From Tumebacillus_A lipolyticus (GTDB taxonomy: Bacteria; Bacillota; Bacilli; Tumebacillales; Tumebacillaceae): a stretch of DNA of 64,000 nucleotides. Below are positions 50,001-60,000 of the stretch, piece after piece. The DNA is taken from NCBI RefSeq assembly GCF_042682745.1, contig NZ_JBHUIO010000002.1:124001-188000 (forward strand), in the 5' to 3' direction. The notes beneath the pieces are model-generated. The model did no database searches, was not told the DNA's origin, and saw nothing but the letters and a program-made list of their open reading frames with translations. Made by a program: the position numbers and the translations under genes. Numbering within the stretch: the first letter of the stretch is position 1; every line of letters begins with the position of its first letter.

Positions 50001-53000
50001 AGACTATGCGGCCTGGCAGCAGGAGTGGTTGCAAGGCGAGGTGTTGCAGTCGCAGATCTCCTTCTGGCGCGAGCAGCTTGATGGGGCACCGCCGATCTTG
50101 CAGTTGCCGACCGATCGCCCCCGTCCGGCAACACGATCAGTCCGCGGTTCCACCGAGCTTTTTCTCGTGCCTCGTCAGGTGCTCGACAAGCTGAACGAGC
50201 TGTGCAGACGGGAAGGCGCATCGCTTTATATGTGCTTGCTCGCTGGCTTTAAGACGTTGCTCTACCGCTACTCTGGCCAAGCGGATCTCTCGGTTGGCTC
50301 GCCTGTGGCAGGTCGTCATCGCGGAGAGACGGAAAATCTGATCGGCTTTTTTGTCAACACGCTGGTGATGCGCACACAGCTGTCTGGCGAAATGTCATTT
50401 GTCGATCTGCTGCAACAGGTGCGCGACGTGTCGCTGCGCGCGTTTGCCAACCAAGATCTGCCGTTCGACCGTCTTGTCGAAGAGCTGGTACTGGAGCGCG
50501 ACCTGAGCAGTTCACCGCTGTTTCAAGTGCTGTTCGTCCTCCAAAATGCTTTCTATGAGACGGTGCAGTTCCCCGACATCCAATCGGAAGAGTTTTTTGT
50601 CGACACCAGCACTGCCAAATTTGATCTGACTCTGCAGATGCACGAAGCGGAGCAGGGGCTGGTCGCATCGCTCGAATACAGCACCGATCTGTTTGATCGG
50701 GCGACCATTTTGCGGATGATCGTTCATCTGCAAAACTTGTTCCAATCGATCGTGGAACGGCCGGAGATGGAGATCGGCAAGCTGTCGATGCTGACTGAGG
50801 CGGAGACGAGGCAGCTGCTCTTCGACTGGAACGATACGCGTGCGGACTATCCAGAGGACAAGTGCATGCATCAGCTGTTCGAGTTCTTCGCTGCGCAAAC
50901 GCCAGACGAGATTGCGCTGGTCTATCGCGATGAGCGGATGACCTATCGAGAATTGAACGAGCGAGCCAACCGATTGGCTCACTATCTGCAGAACGTCGGG
51001 GTTGGGCCTGAGGTGATCGTCGGCATCTGCCTAGAGCGATCGCTCGACATGGTGATTGGCTTGCTCGGGATTTTAAAGGCGGGCGGGGCGTTTGTCGCAC
51101 TCGACCCAGCCTATCCGAAAGATCGGCTCGCCTTCGTGATGGAAGACACGTCGATCCCCTTTGTCCTCACTCAATCCTCTGTTCAGGATGTACTGCCAGC
51201 ACATTCTGGCCGGCTGATCCTGCTCGATCGGGATCGGGAAGCGATCGACAGCCAGAGCCCCGAAGATCTGCAGAGCGGGGTCGGGCCGGACAACCTGATC
51301 TACTTGATCTACACGTCCGGTTCAACGGGGAGACCGAAGGCAATCGCGATGCGCCATCAGCCTTTGACCAACATGACGTGGTGGCAGGTGAACTCGTTTG
51401 CGCATCGCGGCAAAGCGCGCGTGCTCCAGTTTGCTTCGCTCAATTTTGATGTCTCCTATCAGGAGCTGTTCACCACTTTCTACCAGGGCGGCACGGTGAT
51501 CATCCCCGATGAGGAGACACGCCGCGACTCGCACAAGCTGCTCGAACTGATCGTCGAGCAAAGAATTGAGCGAATCTTCCTTCCCTTTATCCTCTTGACC
51601 CAATTGGCTGAAGTCGGAGAGAGCGGAGGCCCGCTGCCACACGATCTGCGAGAGATCATCACCGCGGGCGAGCAGCTGCAGATGACTGCGAGCATCGTCT
51701 CTTGGTTGGAGAAGCTCGGCTGTCCCTTGCACAATCAGTACGGCCCTTCTGAAGCGCACGTGGTCACCTGCAACACGCTGACCGGCGCTCCTCGCGAGTG
51801 GCCCGTTTTGCCGGCGGTCGGCAAGCCGATCGCCAACGTGCAGATCTACGTGCTCGATCCGTACATGCACCCTGTGCCGATCGGGGTCAGTGGAGAGGTA
51901 TACGTCGGCGGGGACTGTCTCGCCCGCGGCTACTTCAATCGTCCGGAGTTGACCGAACGCGTCTTTCTGGCCGATCCGTTCGCGAAGCGTCCAGGCGCCA
52001 AGCTGTATAAGACGGGAGACCTCGCGCGATGGCTGCCAGATGGCAGTCTGGAGTTTCTCGGACGAACTGATGATCAGGTGAAGATTCGCGGCTTTCGCGT
52101 CGAGCTAGGCGAGATCACCGCGGTGCTCAGCAAACATCCAGAGCTGAAAGAGGTCGCGGTCATCGCCCGCGAAGACCAGCCGGGCAACAAACGGCTCGTC
52201 GCCTATGTCGTCCCCCTGCTGCCAGACAGGGCACCGACGATCGCCAACCTGTCGGAGCACATCCTGAAGACGCTGCCCAAACATATGGTGCCTTCCGCTT
52301 TTGTCGTGATGGACAAGCTTCCCTTGACGCATAACGGAAAGCTTGAACGCAAAGCGCTTCCGATGCCAGAGCAGGCTCGCGCTAAGGTCGACTTGGTAAA
52401 AGCGCCGCGCACTCCGGTCGAAGCGATCATCGCAGGTGCGTGGGCAGAAGTGCTCGGCTGCGAACAGATCAGCATCGAGGACAACTTTTTTGAGCTGGGT
52501 GGACACTCGCTGTTGGCGACCCGAGTAGTTACGCGACTGAAGCAGGCTTGGCAGATCGATCTGCCAGTTCGTGCGCTCTTCCAATCGCCGACTGTCGCAC
52601 AGTTGGCGCAGCAGATCGAATCGATCACTCGGGGGGAGGGGGAGCAACTTCCGCCGCTCACCAAGCTGGCTCGCCAGGGCGATATCCCGCTGTCGTTCGC
52701 CCAACAGCGACTTTGGTTTTTCGATCAGCTGTCAGAAGAAAGGGCGCTCTATAACGTCCCGACGCTCTGGAAGATCAACGGTTCCCTGCAGCTGGAAGCG
52801 CTGCGATGGAGTCTGAACCGCATCGTCGAGCGTCATGAAGCGCTGCGCACCTCGTTTCAAGAAAAAGCGGGTGAGCCGATCCAAGTGATCTCTCCACCCT
52901 TTGAGGTGCCGCTGCTTGAGACCGATCTGACCCATCTGGGTGCGGGTGCCACGGCGGAGGCGCGACTGCGGGCCAAGCATGCTGCCGCGATCCCGTTCGA

Positions 53001-54036
53001 CCTGGCGACAGGGCGGCTGATCAGAGCGCACGTGTATCGAACAGCTGCTCAGGAAACGCTTCTGCTGCTCAATTTGCATCATATCGTGTCTGACGGCTGG
53101 TCGATCGGGGTGCTGTGGAAGGAGCTAGCCGCTCTGTACGAGTCGTTTCTCGACGCGGAGCCGATCGACCTGCCAAACTTGGAGATCCAGTACGCAGACT
53201 TTGCCCGGTGGAAGCGGGATTGGATGCGGGGTGACCTGCTCGCCAAACGGTTGGAATTTTGGCGCGACCAATTGAAAGGCCCGTTGCCGGTGCTGCACCT
53301 CCCGACCGATCATCCGCGGGGGGAGATGCAGACCTACCGCGGCTACACTCGCGGGAACCTGTTGTCCCAGAGCTTGCATCAACAGTTAAACGAGCTTGCA
53401 AAGCGTCAAGGTGTGACGCTGTACATGCTGTTGCTCGCGGCTTATATGACGCTGCTGTTCCGGCTGACCGGGCAAAGCGATCAGCTGGTCGGCTCGCCGA
53501 TCGCCAATCGCAACCGAGCGGAGACGGAAGAGCTGATCGGATTTTTTGTCAACACGATCGTCTTGCGCGTCAATCTGGCAGACAATCCGCAGTTTTCCGA
53601 AGTTGTAAAAAAGGTGCGGGATACCGCTTTGGCAGCTTATGCACATCAGGATGTTCCGTTCGACAAACTGGTCGAACTGCATCCTGATCGCGATCCGCGC
53701 TTCTCCCCGCTGTTTCAGACGATGTTCGTCCTGCAAAACAATCGGACACCTGCTGGCAAGCTGGCCGATTTGACGGTCGAAGCGCAGACGTTGGACAACG
53801 ATGTGGCCAAGTTTGAGCTAACTCTCTATATGGAAGAGAAAGCGGATGGACTGTTGGCCGAGTTTGAGTACAACAGCGACCTGTTTGCCGATCGCACGAT
53901 CGCTCGCCTTCAACAGCACTGGCAAGCATTGCTTGCGGGGATCGCAGAAGCGCCAGATAGGCGCATCTCCGCTCTGCCGATCGTTTCTGCTGAAGATGGA
54001 GCGGTGGATGAAGCGGAGCTGGAGGAGCTGTTTTAA
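47092..54036 (+). CDS. NRPS, starter part: (C remnant)-A-T-C-A-T-C
   Basis: A 2314-residue synthetase; ATG 47092 is seven bases after AAAGGAGG. Residues 1-190 are a condensation-domain remnant, typical of starter modules. A1 about 195-700 (YTSGSTGKPKG near 345, FDASLAQ near 392), T1 Ser near 739 (GGNSL), C1 about 798-1225 (HHSVADGW), A2 about 1259-1760 (FDVSYQE near 1451), T2 near 1800 (GGHSL), C2 about 1866-2280 (HHIVSDGW). Hand-read pockets: A1 DAADLGVIDK, close to Gln/Glu codes; A2 DVQFIAQVVK, close to proline codes (DVQLIAHVVK). It ends with a full C domain and no carrier, so the chain passes to the next protein (21 bp away). Confidence 0.93.
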   Translation: MIHMPAVRERTEPALHAVKTEVISLPVQLPEAVDLQVGASALAALLYRYTGEELIYIQMVDALLMWQPAAEMPFAQFVQTAEQVKHGDQESLDVLYSSLEAEADFSAQAQAVLERSSAEIALFVSHRGEGLFICRTDRLSKALLSQLGDHYVRLLDAVIADPGKRLKDLPLLSEAERTRQLVEWNDASLALPPLCSLHELFARQAAETPDRVAVVCGADFLTFADLNRRANRLAHHLQRLGIGPERTVGLCLSVGIELMIALLAVWKAGGAYVPIDPAYPKERKLYVIEDAELSVLLTESRLVGALPAHQAIQLTLDQIEPDLASEADTDPSCAGHPQQLAYIIYTSGSTGKPKGVLIEHASLFNHLHALRHAIYQQQERPLQVALNSSLAFDASLAQIELMLQGHTLHLLVEEVRLDPQKLVEYVRERKIDVLDGTPSQVRLLLRAGLLARGQHLPSVMLIGGEAIDQQLWRELAAASETACYNVYGPTENTIDALYCQIKADQQGPALGRPIPNVEVYIVDEHLQPVPVGVPGELLIGGRGLARGYLHRPALTAEKFIPHPFATENGTRLYRTGDLACYRADGTVEFLGRLDDQVKLNGFRIELSEIAKVIAEHPSVADAVVLVREDEPAFSRLVAYVISSTISLSSRELQAFVRQYLPSYMVPVSFVFLDSFPLTVNGKLDQRALPTPDLIDCEEAAEYEAPRDRTERKVAELFARLLGRTRVGVRADFFDLGGNSLLAAQAVSRLHDTFGVELSVRTLFESPTVAELSEQVESAIAAGASFHLPPITNRSREAPLPLSHAQQRMWFLDQFEQNSALYNIPTGIRLSGSLNLEALSKSFYAVVERHEALRTTFSLQGEQPVQVIAAAPADNMFTVIDLSDYPGDPDAEVHQLTTEVAERPFDLQKGPLLHAALFRLSAVEHVLIINLHHSVADGWSLGVFTEELAMLYRHYAAGAAVQLPELPFQYADYAAWQQEWLQGEVLQSQISFWREQLDGAPPILQLPTDRPRPATRSVRGSTELFLVPRQVLDKLNELCRREGASLYMCLLAGFKTLLYRYSGQADLSVGSPVAGRHRGETENLIGFFVNTLVMRTQLSGEMSFVDLLQQVRDVSLRAFANQDLPFDRLVEELVLERDLSSSPLFQVLFVLQNAFYETVQFPDIQSEEFFVDTSTAKFDLTLQMHEAEQGLVASLEYSTDLFDRATILRMIVHLQNLFQSIVERPEMEIGKLSMLTEAETRQLLFDWNDTRADYPEDKCMHQLFEFFAAQTPDEIALVYRDERMTYRELNERANRLAHYLQNVGVGPEVIVGICLERSLDMVIGLLGILKAGGAFVALDPAYPKDRLAFVMEDTSIPFVLTQSSVQDVLPAHSGRLILLDRDREAIDSQSPEDLQSGVGPDNLIYLIYTSGSTGRPKAIAMRHQPLTNMTWWQVNSFAHRGKARVLQFASLNFDVSYQELFTTFYQGGTVIIPDEETRRDSHKLLELIVEQRIERIFLPFILLTQLAEVGESGGPLPHDLREIITAGEQLQMTASIVSWLEKLGCPLHNQYGPSEAHVVTCNTLTGAPREWPVLPAVGKPIANVQIYVLDPYMHPVPIGVSGEVYVGGDCLARGYFNRPELTERVFLADPFAKRPGAKLYKTGDLARWLPDGSLEFLGRTDDQVKIRGFRVELGEITAVLSKHPELKEVAVIAREDQPGNKRLVAYVVPLLPDRAPTIANLSEHILKTLPKHMVPSAFVVMDKLPLTHNGKLERKALPMPEQARAKVDLVKAPRTPVEAIIAGAWAEVLGCEQISIEDNFFELGGHSLLATRVVTRLKQAWQIDLPVRALFQSPTVAQLAQQIESITRGEGEQLPPLTKLARQGDIPLSFAQQRLWFFDQLSEERALYNVPTLWKINGSLQLEALRWSLNRIVERHEALRTSFQEKAGEPIQVISPPFEVPLLETDLTHLGAGATAEARLRAKHAAAIPFDLATGRLIRAHVYRTAAQETLLLLNLHHIVSDGWSIGVLWKELAALYESFLDAEPIDLPNLEIQYADFARWKRDWMRGDLLAKRLEFWRDQLKGPLPVLHLPTDHPRGEMQTYRGYTRGNLLSQSLHQQLNELAKRQGVTLYMLLLAAYMTLLFRLTGQSDQLVGSPIANRNRAETEELIGFFVNTIVLRVNLADNPQFSEVVKKVRDTALAAYAHQDVPFDKLVELHPDRDPRFSPLFQTMFVLQNNRTPAGKLADLTVEAQTLDNDVAKFELTLYMEEKADGLLAEFEYNSDLFADRTIARLQQHWQALLAGIAEAPDRRISALPIVSAEDGAVDEAELEELF

Positions 54037-54056
54037 GAAAAAAGGGAGGGTTGTCT

Positions 54057-57000
54057 GTGAACTATCTGTCTAAAGAAAACGTGCAAGAAGTTCTTGAATT
54101 GTCTTTGCTACAGACACAGATTTACAACCAGGAGAGCTGGGAGAGCGCCTCGACGCAGATCGAACAGGTTCGCTTGCAGCTGGATGGTTCGCTCGATCCT
54201 GACGCGTTTGAAACGGCCGTTTTGCACATCATCGCACAGCATCCGCCCTTGCGAACCGTCTTCCGTCCCGTTCGCGGGAGGGTGGTGCAGGCTGTGCTGA
54301 AGACTCGCCCGATCCACGTGCAAGTTCTCGACCTGCGCGGGATGGAGGAGGACGAGCGCGCGTCTGCCCTCGATGCGGCCGCACTTGCGGATCGCCAACC
54401 GTTTCACCTCGGCGAAGGCCCGCTGGTGCGCGTGACAGCCGCCCAGACTGACGAGATCAGCGCAGCGGTGATCTGGACGCATCACAGCGCGATCTTCGAT
54501 GAGCGGAGCAGGCGGCTGGTGCAGAGCGAGTTGCTCACCGCGTACCAGACGGCGGTGAGCGGTCAGTCGCTCGACGCGGTTGCCCGCCCGGCCTACAAAG
54601 ACTACCTGAACTGGGTAAACGCACAGGATCGCTCTGCGGCGCGCTCCTTTTGGGCGGATCAGCTCGCTTCGTTTGAAACGGCGACGCCGCTTTTCAGCCT
54701 CGCTCCAAGCGCAGATCGTTCGGCGGGCAGTTGTGTTCGAACGCTTTCCACCACCCTGTCGGAGCGCTTGAAGCGGATGGCGCAGACGCAGGGGGTGACG
54801 GGCGCAACGCTGGTGCAGGCCGCGTGGGCGCTGCTGCTCAACCTGTATTCTCGTGAGGAGCGGGTGACGTTTGGCAATCGATATGATGGGCGTCCCGCAT
54901 CGCTCGCAGGTGCAGAGCAGATGGTCGGGCGATTCGCCAACCTCTTGCCTCTGCACGTGCTGATCGACGGAGAAGAGCAGGTCGCCGCTTTTCTGAAGCG
55001 GCTGTGGGAGCAGACGGAGCAGATGAGCCGCTTTGCGATGATTCCTCTTGCCGAAGTGCGCGACTACGCAGGTCTGGCCAGCGATCAAGAACTGTTTACC
55101 CACTCGCTGCATCTCGATCTGCAGCTGCACGGCACGGCTGAGTCTGGTGTGAAAGTGGTCGACCGACAGCAGGGCGAGACGACCGACTTCGCCCTGCATG
55201 CTGAGCTTGGCGAAAGGTGGCAGTTCCTCGCCGCTTTTGCGGGGGAGCGCCTCGACGAGCAGACGGTAGCTGCGCAGCTCGCTCACCTCGAAGCTCTTTT
55301 GCACAGCATGGTCGATCAGCCGGATGCGCGCATTCGCGATCTGCAGTTCCTCCCGGAGGCTGATCGCACCCTGCTCGCCAGCATGCGCGGAGAGCGGCGA
55401 GATCTGGGTGAACAGCTTGCCCATCAGGTGATCGAAAGCTGTGCGCTCACTCGACCTGAGCAGATCGCGGCGATCTGCGAGGCGGAGCGGATCACCTATC
55501 GAACGCTCAATGAAAAGGCGAACCGCATGGCGCATTTCCTTCGCGAGCAGAACGTGGGGAGGGACGACCTCGTCGCGCTGTTCGCCGAGCGAGGGATCGA
55601 CATGCTGATCGCGATTCTCGCCGTGCTGAAGGCGGGCGGCGCCTATGTGCCGCTCGATCCCGCTCATCCGGATGTGCGCCTGGCTGCGATGGTCGAATCG
55701 GCAGGTATCAAAGTGATCCTGACCGAGGCGCAATTGTTCGATCGCAGCTGTCAGCTGGCGGGGAGCGCGCCGGTCTGTCTGCTGGACGACTGGGAGGCAC
55801 TCGCCGATCAACCTGTTACGAACCCTGACTGCATCAATCTTCCGGGCGATCTTGCCAACGTGTTTTTCACATCTGGATCGACGGGGCTGCCAAAAGGAGC
55901 GATGGTCGAGCACATCGGGATGCTCAACCACCTGTACGCCAAAATCGATCTGCTTGAACTGAACGAAACGTCTGTCGTCGCGCAAAACGCATCGCACTGT
56001 TTTGACATCTCAGTCTGGCAGTTCCTCGCTCCGCTGATGGTGGGGGGGACGGTGGCGATCTTCCAAAATGAGATTGCGATCGATCCGCAGGCGTTGCTCG
56101 CCTCCGTCCAGCGCACAGGTGTGACGATCCTTGAGATGGTGCCCGCTGTGATCGAAATGTTTTTGCAGGCGGCTGCCGATCAGCCAGACCTGTCCGCACT
56201 GCCAAAGCTGCGCTACATGATCTCGACCGGCGAGGGCCTGCGCAGCCGTCAGTGCTTGCGCTGGCTGGAGGCGTATCCGCATGTGCAGGTGGTCAACACG
56301 TACGGGGCGACCGAGTGTTCAGACGATACGTCGCACAAGGTGATCGGTGCGGATCAGATGGCAGGCTGCGATCTCGATCGCGACTTTGTTACGCTCGGCA
56401 CTTCGATTCCAAACATCAACACATACGTCCTCGACAGATGGCAGCGGCCCGTGCCGGTCGGCTGTACGGGGGAGATCTGCATGACGGGCATCGGCGTTGG
56501 CCGCGGCTATTTGAACGATCCGGAGCGCACGGCGAAAGCGTTCGTCGCCAATCCGTTTGCTGACGGTCTGGGCGAGCGAATGTACAAGACGGGCGACTTA
56601 GGCAGGCTGTTGCCAGACGGTCGGCTCGAATTTGTCTCGCGCATCGATTACCAGGTCAAAGTTCGCGGCCATCGGATCGAGCTCGGAGAGGTGGAAGCGG
56701 CGATCCTCAGCCATGAAGCGGTGCAGCAGGCGGTCGCGATCGTGCGCCCCGATGCAGAAGGGCTCAACAGAATCCTCGCCTATGTGATCCTCTCCGCGCC
56801 AGTCGAGGAGGGGGAATGGTGGGAGTTTCTTCAAGATCGCTTGCCCGACTATATGATCCCTGCACACATTCTGTCGCTCGATGCTTTCCCGCTTAATCGG
56901 AACGGAAAGGTAGATCGCAAAGCGCTGCCAGAGCCGGAAGCAGCGAGCGGTGCTAACGGAGCGAAAAGCGAGCCGCAAACGGAGATGGAGCGCAGCTTGG

Positions 57001-60000
57001 CAGTCATTTGGGGCGAAATTTTGGAACGACAGAACTTCGGGATGGAGGACAGCTTCTTTCACGTCGGGGGGCACTCGCTGAAGATGATTCAGATCCGCTC
57101 GCGCATCAAAAAGGTGCTCGGCATCGACATTCCGCTGAAAACGCTTTTCGCCAACCTGACGATCCGCCAACTGGCGGAGCAGGTTAGCGCTTTGACCGAA
57201 GAAAGCGGCGTCTCCCAGACGATTCCGGTCATGCCCAAGGCGGATGTCTATCCGATGTCACACGCGCAGCGCCGCCTTTATTTTATTCAACAGCTGACCC
57301 CCGACAACACCGCTTACAATATGCCGGTCGCCTACACGTTGCAGGGGACGCTGAACACAGACGCATTTGTCAGAGCTTTTCAGACGATCATCGATCGACA
57401 TGGCGTGCTGCGCACCACATTCACGATGCGCGACGGGGAGCCGGTCCAGCAGATTGCCGAAGGGTACCGCCTGGAAATTCCGCAGGAAGATCTTTCGGGA
57501 CTTGCGGTGGCAGAGCGGGAAGCGGAAGTGCAACAGCAGATCGACCGCGAGCTGGAGACTCCATTTGATCTTGAGCGCGGCCCTGTGATCCGCATCCGCC
57601 TGTTGAAGTTGGAAGCGGAGCGCCACCTGATGTTGATCACCATGCATCATATCGTGTCAGACTTCTGGTCGTGGGGCGTGCTGTACGAGGAGTTTTACGC
57701 TTTGTATGAGGGGTATGCAAACGATCGGGACGTTCAATTGTCTCCGCTCTCGATTCAATATCGCGATTATGCGAGCTGGCAAAACAACCGCTTGCAGCAA
57801 GGTCTGCTCGCCGAGTCGGAAGCGTATTGGCGACAGCAGCTGTCTGGCGATCTGCCCACGCTCGACCTGCCGACCGATCATCCGCGGCCAGCCCTTCAAA
57901 AGTTTGAAGGGGACAGCGTCCGCCACATGCTCGATCGGGAATTGAACGACCGATTGGTCGCAGTCGGCAATCGGGAGGAAGCCACTCTGTTCATGGTGCT
58001 CTTCGGCGCGCTGGGGGCGTTCCTCGCGCGGATGAGCGGGCAGCAGGACATCGTGATCGGCACGCCGGAAGCGGGTCGGAATGTGATCGAGCTCGAACAG
58101 CTGATCGGATTTTTTATCAACACGATGCCGCTGCGGCTCGACCTCGGCGGTGACCCGACCGTCGGTGAGCTGTTGCAGCGGGCCAAGAAGACAGCTTTAG
58201 ATGCGTATGCCCACCATGAGTACCCGTTCGATCTGATGGTCGATCTGGCCAAACAGGAGCGGGAGTTGAGCCGTTCCCCACTGTTTTCGGTGATGTTCCA
58301 AGTGGTGAGAAAGCCGGAGGGAGTCGATACGGGCGGGCTGAAAGTTGCGGCTGTGCCGATCGAAAAGTCTTCCACCGCGTTCGATCTCGCTGTGACCTTC
58401 GTCGAGCGGGAAGAAGGGCTTGAGCTCTCGTTCGATTACCGTACCGATCTGTTCGAGCGGGCGACGATCGAGCGCTGGATGGGTCATTTTGAGATCATGT
58501 TGCACGCGATCGTCTCCTCTTCAGCGATCACCCTCTCCGAGCTGCCATTGCTGGCAGAAGCGGATCTGCGAGCACTGCTCGGCACAGAGCGCGGGATCGT
58601 AGAAGCGCCGACTTCGAACCTGTTGGTTCATCAGCTGTTTGAAGCGCAGGTTGAGCGAACGCCAGACCGGATCGCCATCCAGTTTGAGGCGGACTCGCTG
58701 ACCTATCGCGAGCTGAACGAGCGCGCCAACCGACTGGCACGCTATCTGCAAAGCGTCGGCGCTGGTCCGGAGACGATGGTCGGCATCTGTCTGCCGCGAA
58801 ACTTGGAGCTGGTCATCTCCTTGCTCGCCGTTCTGAAAGCGGGCAGCGCCTTTGTGCCGCTCGACCCTGCCTATCCAGAGGAGCGCTTGGCCTTTATCTT
58901 GGCAGATGCCAAGTTGCCGCTGCTGATCACCAGCCAGTCCCTGCGCTCGATCTTGGCGTCGCACAGCGCAGAGACGTTGATGCTCGATGCGGACATTGAG
59001 CGATATCGCCATCTTGATGCTAGCAACCTGCAAACATCGACGCGTGACGAACATCTGGTCTACCTGATCTATACGTCCGGCTCCACCGGACGCCCGAAAG
59101 CGGTGATGGTCGAGCATCGCCACCTGCGGGCTACCCTGCTGGCGAGCCAACAGCACTTTGAGTTTGCAGAGGGCGATGTGTTCCCGTGGATCGCGTCCTT
59201 CGCCTTCGACATCGCCTATTTTGAACTGTTCAACCCATTGCTCGTCGGTGCCAAGTCGGTCGTGTTGGAAAAAGAGCACCTTCTCGACCTGCCCGCATTT
59301 GTCGATCAGTTGCCAAGCTACACGATGATTCACACCGTGCCGAGTCTGATGCGCCAAATCGTCGATCTGATCAGAAGTCGCGGCTGGGACGCGTCCCGCT
59401 TCGAACGCTTGCGAACGATCTTCATCGGCGGTGATGCGGTGCCGCCCGAACTGGTGCGGGAGATGCAGAGCACCTTCGCACAGGCTGATGTGCACATACT
59501 CTACGGGCCGACCGAAGCATCGATCATCTGCTCGCACTATCCTGTGCCTCGCAAGCGTTTGAGCAATCGATTTGTGATCGGCTCGGCGATGAGCCATGCG
59601 CGGATTCGCCTCTATGATCGTTCGCGGCAGCTCGTTCCGATCGGAGTGCCTGGTGAACTGTATATCGGCGGTGCGGGCGTCACGCGAGGATATTTGGGGC
59701 GTCCTGAGCTGACGGCAGAACAGTTTGTGGAGATCGACGGCGAACGCTGGTACAGGTCGGGCGATCTGGCTCGCTTCACGGCGGACGGGATGATCGACTT
59801 CCTCGGGCGCATCGACAATCAGGTGAAGATACGCGGCTTCCGCATCGAGCTGGGGGAGATCGAGTCTGTCCTCGGCAAACATCCGGCAGTCTCTGAGGTG
59901 ATCGTCCTCGCCCGCGAGCTGGAACAAGGCACGCAGGGTGACAAGCAGCTTGTCGCATATGTCACGCTGAAAGAGCAAGTCGAGCTGTCGGCGAGCGATT

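Noticed and set aside
1..54036. Left and right NRPS genes as one cluster split by the spoVK element
   Set aside because: About 16 kb of ordinary chromosomal genes beyond the element separate them, and the left cluster ends in a terminator, so excision would not join them.
54108..55997. Long minus-strand open frame (629 codons) inside the second NRPS gene
   Set aside because: It is antisense to a well-supported synthetase, has no known motif and no ribosome site; G+C-rich codons leave few stops on the opposite strand. The same applies to 58521-60017, 48859-50034 and 60126-61304.
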